From DATCSE01 sp036568605 (lineage in GTDB: Bacteria; Pseudomonadota; Gammaproteobacteria; Burkholderiales; Burkholderiaceae_C): a stretch of 19,116 bases of DNA. The translations under genes were made by a program, and so were the position numbers. The notes beneath the pieces were generated by a model that did not search any database, had not been told where the DNA came from, and worked only from the letters and a program-made list of their open reading frames with translations. Positions 6,510 through 14,216 of the stretch are shown here, in pieces. Within the stretch, counting starts at the first letter, position 1, and the number at the start of each line of letters is the position of its first letter. The DNA is taken from assembly GCA_036568605.1 (NCBI GenBank), contig DATCSE010000486.1, forward strand, positions 1 to 19,116. Direction: 5' to 3'.

Positions 6510-7424
6510 ATGCGCCGTGCCCCCTTCCCCTCCGTCCTTCTCTGGCTGGCCGTCGCGTCCGCCGTCGCCGTGCCAGCGCGTGCCGAACCCGGCGCGGTCC
6601 TGAAGAAGATCAAGGACGCGGGCGAGATCACGCTGGGCTACCGCGAAAGCTCGATCCCGTTCTCGTACCTGGACGACAAGGCCCAGCCGGTCGGCTATTC
6701 GATCGAGCTGTGCGGCCGGGTCGTCGACGCGATCAAGGCCGAGCTGAAGATGCCGAACCTGAAGGTGAACCGCCAGGCGGTGACCTCGCAGAACCGCATC
6801 CCGCTGGTGGCCAACGGCACGGTGCAGCTCGAGTGCGGCTCGACCGTCAACAACGTCGAGCGCCAGGCCCAGGTGTCGTTCAGCGTCACGAGCTTCATCG
6901 TCGCGACCCGTTTCGTCGCGAAGAAGAGCGCCGGCTACAAGACGGTCGAGGACCTGAAGGGCAAGACGGTCGCGTGCACGTCCGGCACCAACACGCTGAA
7001 GCGGGTGCGCGAGCTGAACGAGGCGCGCGGTCTCGGCATGACCATCCTGAACGGCAAGGACCATGCCGAATCGATGCTGCTGGTCACGAGCGGCCGCGCC
7101 GAGGCCTTCTTCGAGGACGACATCCTGCTGACCGGCATGGTCGCCGCGTCGGCCGACCCGAACGGCTACGCGCTCAGCACCGACGGTTACAGCGTCGACC
7201 CGTACGCGCTGATGTTCCCGAAGGACGACCCCGAGTTCAAGCGCGTCGTCGACAGCACGCTGACCTCGCTGTACAAGAGCGGCGAGATCATGAAGATCTA
7301 CGAACGCTGGTTCATGAAGCCGATCCCGCCGAAGAACATCACGCTGAACTTCCCGCTGGGCGCGCAGCTGCAGCGGGCGTTCGCGAAGCCGACCGATACG
7401 CCGAACCCCGGAGACTACAAGTGA
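6510..7424 (+). CDS. Periplasmic amino-acid-type ABC transporter binding protein (SBP_bac_3)
   Basis: 304 residues from the ATG at 6510, with GAGG 6 nt upstream. A Sec signal peptide ends near PARA (residue 25). The mature protein is a type II periplasmic binding protein of the GltI/glutamate-aspartate kind: ITLGYRESSIPFSYLDDKAQPVGYSIEL opens domain 1, VNRQAVTSQNRIPLVANGTVQLECGSTVNN is the typical ligand-contact stretch, and VEDLKGKTVACTSGTNTLKRVRELN with AEAFFEDDILL forms domain 2. The expected ligand is an amino acid or similar charged amine compound. No permease or ATPase gene lies in this unit, so it must borrow them from elsewhere or serve another role. It overlaps the next gene by four bases (GTGA). 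Confidence 0.9.
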   Translation: MRRAPFPSVLLWLAVASAVAVPARAEPGAVLKKIKDAGEITLGYRESSIPFSYLDDKAQPVGYSIELCGRVVDAIKAELKMPNLKVNRQAVTSQNRIPLVANGTVQLECGSTVNNVERQAQVSFSVTSFIVATRFVAKKSAGYKTVEDLKGKTVACTSGTNTLKRVRELNEARGLGMTILNGKDHAESMLLVTSGRAEAFFEDDILLTGMVAASADPNGYALSTDGYSVDPYALMFPKDDPEFKRVVDSTLTSLYKSGEIMKIYERWFMKPIPPKNITLNFPLGAQLQRAFAKPTDTPNPGDYK

Positions 7425-8770
7425 GCCGCATCATCCATCGGCAGCTCGCGAACGTGCCGCCGCGGGCAGTCGCGGCGCAGGGCATGCACATCATCGATGC
7501 CGACGGCAAGCGTTACCTCGACGCCTGCGGCGGCGCCGCCGTCTCCAGCCTGGGCCATGCGCATCCCGACGTGCTGGCTGCGATGCACAAGCAGATCGAC
7601 CAGCTCGCCTACGCCCACACCAGCTTCTTCACGTCGGACGTGTCCGAGGCGCTGGCCGAGCACCTCGTCGCGCATGCGCCGCAGGGGCTGGACCAGGTCT
7701 ATTTCGTTTCCGGCGGTTCCGAGGCGATCGAAGCGGCGCTGAAGCTCGCGCGCCAGTACTTCGTCGAGATCGGCCAGGAGCAGCGCACCCACTTCGTCGC
7801 GCGGCGCCAGAGCTACCACGGCAACACGCTGGGCGCGCTCGCGGTCGGCGGCAACGAGTGGCGCCGCCGCCAGTTCGCGCCGCTGCTGATCGACGTGAGC
7901 CACGTCGCGCCGTGCTACGAGTATCGCCACCGCATCCCGACCGAAACCGAGGACGACTACACCCACCGGCTGCTGACCGAGCTGGACGCGACCTTCCAGC
8001 GCGTCGGCCCGGACAAGGTGATCGCGTTCGTGGCCGAGACCGTCGTCGGCGCGACCGCCGGCGCCGTCCCGCCGACCCGCGGCTACCTGCAGGGCGTGCG
8101 CGCGCTGTGCGACCGCTACGGCATCCTCTACATCGCCGACGAAGTGATGTGCGGCATGGGGCGCACCGGCAGCTTGCACGCCGTCGAACAGGAAGGCGTC
8201 GTCCCGGACCTGATGACGCTCGCCAAAGGGCTGGGCGGCGGCTACCAGCCGATCGGCGCGGTGCTCGCAGCGGGCAAGCTGGTCGATGCGATGCGCCGCG
8301 GCAGCGGGTTGTTCCAGCACGGCCACACCTACATCGGCCACCCGACGGCTGCGGCCGCCGCGCTCGCGGTGCAACAAGTGATTCAGCGCGACGAGCTGCT
8401 CGCGAACGTGCGCGAGCGCGGCGCGCAGCTCAAGCGCGCGCTGGGCGAGCGGCTGGGTGCGCATCCGCATGTGGGCGACATCCGCGGCCGCGGGCTGTTC
8501 ATCGGCGTCGAGCTGGTCGAGGACCGCGGCACGAAGCAGCCCTTCGACCCGCGCCACAAGCTGAACGCGCGCATCAAGGCGCAGGCGATGGCGGCCGGCC
8601 TGCTGGTCTACCCGATGGGCGGCACGATAGACGGCCAGCGCGGCGACCACGTGCTGCTCGCGCCGCCATTCATCGTCGACGCCGACCAGGTCGAGCAGAT
8701 CGCCGACCTGCTGACGCTGGCGATCGATCGTGCGGTTGGCAGCGTTCAGGCCGCGGCGGCCACACGATGA
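7421..8770 (+). CDS. Class III PLP-dependent aminotransferase
   Basis: 449 residues starting at a GTG (7421) that overlaps the previous TGA; GGAGA lies 6 nt upstream. The fold-type I class III signature is complete: GSEAIEAALKLAR with the SGGS phosphate-binding turn (about 97-101), the SYHGNTLGAL motif (131-140), the Asp of IADEVMCGMGRTG (Asp240, pairing with the pyridine nitrogen) and Lys269 in TLAKGLGGGYQPIG as the Schiff-base lysine. It also has the HGHTYIGHPTAAAAAL and GDIRGRGLFIGVELV stretches. Class III enzymes move an amino group from an omega- or alpha-amino acid or amine to a keto acid. The exact substrate cannot be read from sequence, but pairing with an amino-acid-type binding protein suggests it acts on the imported compound. 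Cytoplasmic. Confidence 0.93.
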   Translation: MSRIIHRQLANVPPRAVAAQGMHIIDADGKRYLDACGGAAVSSLGHAHPDVLAAMHKQIDQLAYAHTSFFTSDVSEALAEHLVAHAPQGLDQVYFVSGGSEAIEAALKLARQYFVEIGQEQRTHFVARRQSYHGNTLGALAVGGNEWRRRQFAPLLIDVSHVAPCYEYRHRIPTETEDDYTHRLLTELDATFQRVGPDKVIAFVAETVVGATAGAVPPTRGYLQGVRALCDRYGILYIADEVMCGMGRTGSLHAVEQEGVVPDLMTLAKGLGGGYQPIGAVLAAGKLVDAMRRGSGLFQHGHTYIGHPTAAAAALAVQQVIQRDELLANVRERGAQLKRALGERLGAHPHVGDIRGRGLFIGVELVEDRGTKQPFDPRHKLNARIKAQAMAAGLLVYPMGGTIDGQRGDHVLLAPPFIVDADQVEQIADLLTLAIDRAVGSVQAAAATR

Positions 8771-9303
8771 CCGCCGACCGCCTGCCCCCCCTGCCGCCGG
8801 AGCGCTGGAGCGAGGCGCAACGCGCCGAGGCCGAGGCGGTGATCCGCGGGCCGCGCGGCGCGCTGATCGCGCCGTTCGTGCCGCTGTTGCGCAGCCCCGA
8901 GCTGATGGGCCACGCGCAGCGCATGGGCGAGTACCTGCGCTACCGCAGCGCGATCGGGCTGCGGCTGTCGGAGCTCGCGATCCTGCTGACCGCGCACGCC
9001 TGGTCGCAACCGGTCGAGTGGGCGATTCACGCGCCGATCGCGCAGCGCGAGGGCATCGCGCCCGAGACGATCGCGGCGATCGAGAACGGCCGGCGCCCGG
9101 CGACGCTGGCCGACGACGAAGCGGTGGTCTACGACTTCTGCATCGAGCTGCACCGCGACAAGGCGATCAGCGACACGACCTGGGCGCGCGCGGTCGAACG
9201 CTTCGGCGAGCAGGGCACGGTCGACCTGATCGGGATCAACGGCTACTACACGCTGCTCGCGATGGTGATGAACGCGGCGCGCACGCCGTTGCCCTCACCC
9301 TGA
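8767..9303 (+). CDS. Carboxymuconolactone decarboxylase-like protein
   Basis: 178 residues from the ATG at 8767, overlapping the aminotransferase TGA (ATGA), so translationally coupled. It has the AhpD/CMD helical fold: LIAPFVPLLRSPELMGHAQRMGEYLRYRSAIGLRLSELAILLTAHAW, then EWAIHAPIAQREGI and IGINGYYTLLAMVMNA near the end. The redox CxxC of AhpD-type members is absent; where it would sit the sequence reads WSQPVEWAIH, keeping the Glu and His seen in decarboxylase-like branches. A decarboxylase, hydrolase or isomerase role in the same pathway is more likely than peroxide reduction. Its last codons lie inside the palindromic repeat at 9292-9376. Confidence 0.85.
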   Translation: MTADRLPPLPPERWSEAQRAEAEAVIRGPRGALIAPFVPLLRSPELMGHAQRMGEYLRYRSAIGLRLSELAILLTAHAWSQPVEWAIHAPIAQREGIAPETIAAIENGRRPATLADDEAVVYDFCIELHRDKAISDTTWARAVERFGEQGTVDLIGINGYYTLLAMVMNAARTPLPSP

Positions 9304-9376
9304 CCCTCTCCCGCAAGCGGGAGAGGGAACCCGTCTCGCCCCCTCTCCCGCTTGCGGGAGAGGGCTGGGGTGAGGG
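9292..9376. repeat. Nested palindromic REP-like element between convergent genes
   Basis: Two 24-bp units (9304-9327 and 9341-9364) are exact reverse complements of each other, and each is itself a near-perfect hairpin (CCCTCTCCCGC, 2-nt loop, GCGGGAGAGGG). Outside them CCCTCACCC (9292-9300) pairs with GGGTGAGGG (9368-9376), so the whole forms a cruciform with side arms. Elements of this CCCTCTCCC/GGGTGAGGG kind are scattered between genes in many proteobacteria. Here it probably ends transcription of both convergent genes. No other copy is seen in the window. Confidence 0.85.
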
Positions 9377-9383
9377 TGGTCGG

Positions 9384-10820
9384 TCAGCCCCAGCTGCCCC
9401 CCAGCGCCCGGATCAACCCCACCGTCGCCTGGTACTGCGCCGCGCGCACTTGCAGCGCCTGCCGCCGGTTCGCGAGCTCGCTGCGCCGTGCATCGAGCAC
9501 CTCGAGCTGGCTGACGTAGCCATTGCGGTAGCGCGTGCTCGACAGCACGCTCGCGCGACTCGAGGCGTCCACCGCCTGCGCCTGCACGTTCGCCTGGTCG
9601 GCCAGCAGGCGCAACGCGGAGAGCTGGTCCTCGACGTCCTTGAACGCGACCAGCACCTGCTCGCGGTAGCTCGCGGCCGCGGCATCCCACTGTGCGTTCG
9701 CGTTCTGCACGCCGGCGGCGCGCCGTCCGCCGTCGAACACCGGCAGCGACAGCAGCGCGCCGACGCCCCACGAGCGCGCCGACCACTTGAACAGATCACC
9801 GAGGTCGCTGGACGCGAAGCCGCCGTTCGCGGTCAGCGACAGATCCGGGAACCACGCCGCCTGCGCGACGCCGACGCGCTGCTGCGCCGCCAGCATCGAG
9901 CTCTGCGCGGCGGCGACGTCGGGGCGGCGCGTCAGCAGCGTGCTGGGCACGCCGGGCGGCACGATGGGCACCGCGCCGGTCCATTCACCGTCAGCTGCGC
10001 CGGCCAGGCTGAACTGCGAGGCCGGCTCGCCCAGCAGCACCGCGAGCGCATGCTCGGCCTGGGCACGGCTGCGGTCCAGCGCGAGCGCCTGTGCCTCGGT
10101 GGATGCGACCTCGGCCTTCACGCGCGCGAGGTCGAGCTCGGCGACATCGCCGGCCTGGTAGCGACGCTCGGTCAGGCGCAGCGTGTCGCGATACGCCTCG
10201 ACGGTCTGCCGCACCAGCGCACGTTCGGCATCCAGTGCGCGCAGCGTGAAGTAGGTCTGCGCGGCATCCGACTGCACCAGCAGCCGCGTGCTCTGCAGCA
10301 GCGCTTCGCTGGCCTGCGCGTCGAGCGCGGCGGCCCGGCTCGCCTTGGCGAGGCGGCCGAACACGTCGGCCTCCCACGCGACGTTCGCGCCGGCGCTGAA
10401 CAGGTTGCCCGGCGTCGGATCGCCCGGCGCGTTGTTCAGGTTGCCGCGCGATGCGCCGGCGCTGACGCCGACCTGCGGCATCCGGTCCGCATTCGCGGAA
10501 CGCAGCAGCGCACGCGCCTGCGTCAGCCGCGCCGCGGCGAGCTGCACGCTGGTGCTGTTGCGGTCGGCGCGTGCGACCAGGTCGTCGAGCACCGGGTCGC
10601 CGAACGCCTTCCACCAGTCGCCGCGCGCCTGCGCCTCGGCGGGCTTCGCCTGAGTCCAGCGGCCGTCCAGCTCCTTGTAGACGGCCGGCGCCGCCGGTGC
10701 CGCCTGCGGCTCGACGGTCTTCAGGTCGGCGCAGCCCGCGAGCACCAGGGCCGCGACCAGCGGCAGGGCTCGCGGCATCCAGCGCCGCAATGTCGATGAT
10801 CGTGTTGTTGTCGTCTTCAT
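9384..10820 (-). CDS. RND efflux outer-membrane factor (NodT/OprM-type lipoprotein)
   Basis: 478 residues from the ATG at 10820. A lipoprotein signal ends in VLAGC with Cys30 as the lipid anchor. Two outer-membrane efflux repeats follow (about 80-260 and 280-465), rich in the long coiled helices of the TolC barrel-tunnel: VQLAAARLTQARALLRSANADRMPQVGVSAG, ALDAQASEALLQSTRLLVQSDAAQTYFTL, VAAAQSSMLAAQQRVGVAQAAWFPDLSLTANGG and ASSRASVLSSTRYRNGYVSQLEVLDARR. The DWWKAFGDPVLDDLV stretch is the usual N-terminal mark of the NodT group. It provides the outer-membrane channel for the pump encoded just upstream, 36 nt away on the same strand. It is the last gene of the operon, ending 7 bp from the palindromic repeat. 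Confidence 0.94.
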   Translation of the reverse strand: MKTTTTRSSTLRRWMPRALPLVAALVLAGCADLKTVEPQAAPAAPAVYKELDGRWTQAKPAEAQARGDWWKAFGDPVLDDLVARADRNSTSVQLAAARLTQARALLRSANADRMPQVGVSAGASRGNLNNAPGDPTPGNLFSAGANVAWEADVFGRLAKASRAAALDAQASEALLQSTRLLVQSDAAQTYFTLRALDAERALVRQTVEAYRDTLRLTERRYQAGDVAELDLARVKAEVASTEAQALALDRSRAQAEHALAVLLGEPASQFSLAGAADGEWTGAVPIVPPGVPSTLLTRRPDVAAAQSSMLAAQQRVGVAQAAWFPDLSLTANGGFASSDLGDLFKWSARSWGVGALLSLPVFDGGRRAAGVQNANAQWDAAAASYREQVLVAFKDVEDQLSALRLLADQANVQAQAVDASSRASVLSSTRYRNGYVSQLEVLDARRSELANRRQALQVRAAQYQATVGLIRALGGSWG

Positions 10821-10856
10821 GATGTCTTCATTCCTTCGAGTCGACCGCGTCGCCGC

Positions 10857-13800
10857 TCACTCGTCATGGCCGCGCGGCGCGGCCGGCTGCGGCTGGATCG
10901 CGACCGTGCCGCCCGCCCCGTGGCCCGGGCTGCCGGTACCGCCGAACGCTTCGTCCGCACTGGGCACATGTCCGTGCAGGCGCAGCGGCTTGTTGCCGGT
11001 CAGGCGGCGCAGCAGCACGTAGAACACCGGCGTCAGGAACAGGCCGAATGCGGTCACGCCTATCATTCCGGAGAACACCGCCACGCCCATCGCGCGCCGC
11101 ATCTCGGAGCCGGCACCGGTCGCCAGCACCAGCGGCAACACGCCCATCACGAATGCCATCGAGGTCATCAGGATCGGGCGCAGCCGCAGCCGGCTGGCCT
11201 CGATCGCCGCCTGCAACGGCGTTCGGCCGGCGAACTCCAGCTCGCGTGCGAACTCGACGATCAGGATCGCGTTCTTCGCACTGAGCCCCACCAGCACGAT
11301 CAGGCCGATCTGCGTGAACACGTTGTTGTCGCCATCCGAGATCCACACGCCGGTCATCGCGGCGAGCAGGCCCATCGGCACGATCAGCAGGATCGCCAGC
11401 GGCAGCGTCAGGCTCTCGTACTGCGCGGCCAGCACCAGGAACACGAGCAGGATCGCGATCGGGAAGATCAGCACCGCCGAGTTGCCGGCCAGGATCTCCT
11501 GGTAGGTCAGTTCGGTCCACTCGTAGCTGATGCCGGGCGGCAGCGTCTCCGCGGCGATGCGCTTGATCGCATCCTGCGCCTCGCCGGACGAGTAGCCCGG
11601 CGCCGGCCCGCCGTTGATGTCGGCCGAGAGGAAGCCGTTGTAGCGCATCGCCCGCTCGGGGCCGAAGGTCGGCGTGACCTTCATCAGCGCCGACAGCGGC
11701 ACCATCTCGCCGGTCGTCGACCGCACCTTCAGCGCCCCGATGTCCTCGGCGCGCGCGCGGTACGCGGCGTCGGCCTGCACGCGCACCGAATAGGTCCGCC
11801 CGAACTTGTTGAAGTCGTTCGTGTAGAGGCTGCCGAGGTAGATCTGCATCGTGCTGAACACGTCCGTGATCGGCACGCCGAGCTGGCGCGCCTTCGTGCG
11901 GTCGATGTCGGCATAGAGCTGCGGCACGTTGACCCGGAAGCTCGAGAACATGCCGGTCAGCTCGGGCGCCTGGTACGCCTTGGCCATGAACGCCTTCAGC
12001 GCCTGGTCCATCGCCGCATAACCCAGCGACGCGCGGTCCTCGATCTGCAGCTTGAAGCCGCCGGTCGTGCCCAGGCCCTGCACCGGCGGGGGCGGGAACA
12101 TGATGATGAACGCGTCCTGGATCTGGCTGAACTGCTTGTTCAGGTTCTGCGCGATCGCGCCGGCCGAGAGCTCGGGGCTCTTGCGCTCGTCGAACGGCTT
12201 CAGCGGCGTGAACACGATGCCCGAGTTGGAGCTGTTCGTGAAGCCGTTGATCGACAGGCCCGGGAACGACACCGCGTGCTCGACGCCGGGCGTCTTCATC
12301 GCGATCGCGTCCATGCGGCGGATCACATCCTCGGTGCGGTCCAGCGTCGCGCCGTCGGGCAGCTGCGCGAAGCCGATCAGGTACTGCTTGTCCTGCGCCG
12401 GCACGAAGCCGTGCGGCACCGACCTGAACAGGCCCACCGTCACCGCGGCCAGCGCGACATAGACGATCAGCATGATGGTCTTGCGCGAGATCGCCCGCGT
12501 CACGCCGCCGCTGTAGCGGTCGCCGGCGCGCTTGAACGCGCGGTTGAAGACGCGGAAGAACGGCCCGAGCAGCCAGTCCATGCCGCGCATCAGCCAGTCC
12601 TTGGGCGCGTCGTGGCCCTTCAGCAGCAGCGCGGCCAGCGCCGGCGACAAGGTCAGCGAGTTGATCGCCGAGATCACCGTCGACATCGCGATCGTCAGCG
12701 CGAACTGGCGGTAGAACTGCCCGGTCAGCCCGCTGATGAACGCGAGCGGCACGAACACCGCGACCAGCACCAGCGCGATCGCGATGATCGGGCCCGAGAC
12801 CTCGCGCATCGCGCGGTAGGTCGCATCGCGCGGACTCAAGCCCGACTCGATGTTGCGCTCGACGTTTTCCACGACGACGATCGCATCGTCGACCACGATA
12901 CCGATCGCGAGCACCAGCCCGAACAGGCTCAGCGCGTTGATCGAGAAGCCGAACATGTACATCACGCCGAACGTGCCGACCACCGCGACCGGCACCGCGA
13001 GCAGCGGGATGATGGACGCGCGCCAGGTCTGCAGGAACAGGATCACCACGAGCACGACCAGCGCGATCGCCTCGAGCAGCGTGTGCACCACCGATTCGAT
13101 CGACGCACGCACGAACTGCGTCGGGTCGTAGACGATCTCGTAGCTCACGCCCTCGGGCATGTTCTGCTTGATCTCCTCCATCGTCGCGCGCACGCCGTTG
13201 CTGATCGCGATCGCGTTGGAGCCCGGCGCGGCGAAGATCGGCACCGCGACCGCTTCCTTGCTGTCGAGCAGCGAGCGCAGCGAGTAGGTCGCCGCGCCGA
13301 GCTCGATGCGGGCGATGTCGCGCAGGCGCGTCACCGCGCCGTCAGCGCTGGTCTTCACGACGATGTCGCCGAATTCTTCTTCGTTCTGCAGCCGGCCCTG
13401 CGCGTTGACCGAGAGCTGCACGTCGATGCCCTGCAGCCCCGGCGACGAGCCGACCACGCCGGCGGCGGCCTGCACGTTCTGCTCGCGGATCGCCTGCACC
13501 ACGTCGCTCGCCGACAGGCCGCGGTTCGCGACCTTCTGCGGATCGAGCCAGACGCGCATCGAGTAGTCGCCCGAGCCGAACAGCTGCACGTCGCCGACGC
13601 CGGGCACGCGCGCGAGGCGGTCCTTGACGTTGAGCACCGCGTAGTTGCGCAGGTAGGTCATGTCGTAGCGGCCGTTCGGCGAAAGCAGGTGCACCACCAT
13701 CGTCAGGTCGACCGAGCTCTTGACCGTCGTGACGCCCAGTGCGCGCACTTCCTCGGGCAGCCGCGCCTCGGCCTGCGCGACGCGGTTCTGCACCAGCTGC

Positions 13801-14117
13801 TGCGCCTTGTCGGGGTCGGTGCCGAGCTTGAACGTGACGGTCAAGGTCATCAGGCCGTCGGTCGTCGCCTGGCTGCTCATGTAGAGCATGCCTTCGACGC
13901 CGTTGATCTGCTCCTCGATCGGCGTGGCGACCGTTTCGGCGATGACCTTCGGGTTCGCGCCGGGGTAGTTCGCGCGCACGACGATGGACGGCGGCACGAC
14001 TTCCGGGTATTCCGAGATCGGCAGGCCGCGCACCGCGATCAGGCCGCCGAGAAAGATCAGCAGCGAGAGCACGCCGGCAAAGATCGGCCGGTCAATGAAA
14101 AATTTCGAGAGATTCAT
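10857..14117 (-). CDS. RND multidrug efflux pump, HAE1 family (MexF/AcrB-like)
   Basis: 1086 residues from the ATG at 14117, with GGAGC a few bases upstream; the open frame to 14204 has no such site. The N-terminus MNLSKFFIDRPIFAGVLSLL and YPEVVPPSIVVRANYPGANP are typical of the MexF branch. Proton-relay residues are present: Asp410 and Asp411 in GIVVDDAIVVVENV (TM4) and Lys948 in GLSAKNAILIVEFA (TM10). Two large periplasmic loops lie between TM1-2 and TM7-8. The extra length over AcrB is a Gly/His/Pro-rich cytoplasmic C-tail after LLRRLTGNKPL. It is an inner-membrane proton antiporter trimer that expels hydrophobic drugs. Substrates are not readable; MexF relatives often export chloramphenicol, trimethoprim and quinolones (family knowledge). 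The gene sits between adaptor and outer-membrane genes. Confidence 0.95.
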   Translation of the reverse strand: MNLSKFFIDRPIFAGVLSLLIFLGGLIAVRGLPISEYPEVVPPSIVVRANYPGANPKVIAETVATPIEEQINGVEGMLYMSSQATTDGLMTLTVTFKLGTDPDKAQQLVQNRVAQAEARLPEEVRALGVTTVKSSVDLTMVVHLLSPNGRYDMTYLRNYAVLNVKDRLARVPGVGDVQLFGSGDYSMRVWLDPQKVANRGLSASDVVQAIREQNVQAAAGVVGSSPGLQGIDVQLSVNAQGRLQNEEEFGDIVVKTSADGAVTRLRDIARIELGAATYSLRSLLDSKEAVAVPIFAAPGSNAIAISNGVRATMEEIKQNMPEGVSYEIVYDPTQFVRASIESVVHTLLEAIALVVLVVILFLQTWRASIIPLLAVPVAVVGTFGVMYMFGFSINALSLFGLVLAIGIVVDDAIVVVENVERNIESGLSPRDATYRAMREVSGPIIAIALVLVAVFVPLAFISGLTGQFYRQFALTIAMSTVISAINSLTLSPALAALLLKGHDAPKDWLMRGMDWLLGPFFRVFNRAFKRAGDRYSGGVTRAISRKTIMLIVYVALAAVTVGLFRSVPHGFVPAQDKQYLIGFAQLPDGATLDRTEDVIRRMDAIAMKTPGVEHAVSFPGLSINGFTNSSNSGIVFTPLKPFDERKSPELSAGAIAQNLNKQFSQIQDAFIIMFPPPPVQGLGTTGGFKLQIEDRASLGYAAMDQALKAFMAKAYQAPELTGMFSSFRVNVPQLYADIDRTKARQLGVPITDVFSTMQIYLGSLYTNDFNKFGRTYSVRVQADAAYRARAEDIGALKVRSTTGEMVPLSALMKVTPTFGPERAMRYNGFLSADINGGPAPGYSSGEAQDAIKRIAAETLPPGISYEWTELTYQEILAGNSAVLIFPIAILLVFLVLAAQYESLTLPLAILLIVPMGLLAAMTGVWISDGDNNVFTQIGLIVLVGLSAKNAILIVEFARELEFAGRTPLQAAIEASRLRLRPILMTSMAFVMGVLPLVLATGAGSEMRRAMGVAVFSGMIGVTAFGLFLTPVFYVLLRRLTGNKPLRLHGHVPSADEAFGGTGSPGHGAGGTVAIQPQPAAPRGHDE

Positions 14118-14128
14118 ACGAGCTCCAT

Positions 14129-14196
14129 CGGGTCCTCCGCGGACCCGTTCGGGCTGGGGTATCGACGCCCCCGCGCCCTTCGAGTCCGAAGGGCGC
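14129..14196 (-). other. Two intercistronic hairpins between adaptor and pump genes
   Basis: In the 99-nt gap, GCGCCCTTCG (14173-14182) pairs perfectly with CGAAGGGCGC (14187-14196) around a 4-nt loop, and CGGGTCC (14129-14135) pairs with GGACCCG (14141-14147). No T-run follows either, so they are not terminators. The second hairpin ends close to the pump's ribosome binding site. They may shield the adaptor mRNA 3' end or tune pump translation. Confidence 0.55.
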
Positions 14197-14216
14197 ACGA
14201 GCATTGGCGAATGGGA

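Noticed and set aside
8730..10799. A 689-codon plus-strand frame across the CMD-like gene, the repeat and the outer-membrane factor
   Set aside because: Compositional noise without motifs; it crosses a repeat and opposes a clear lipoprotein gene.
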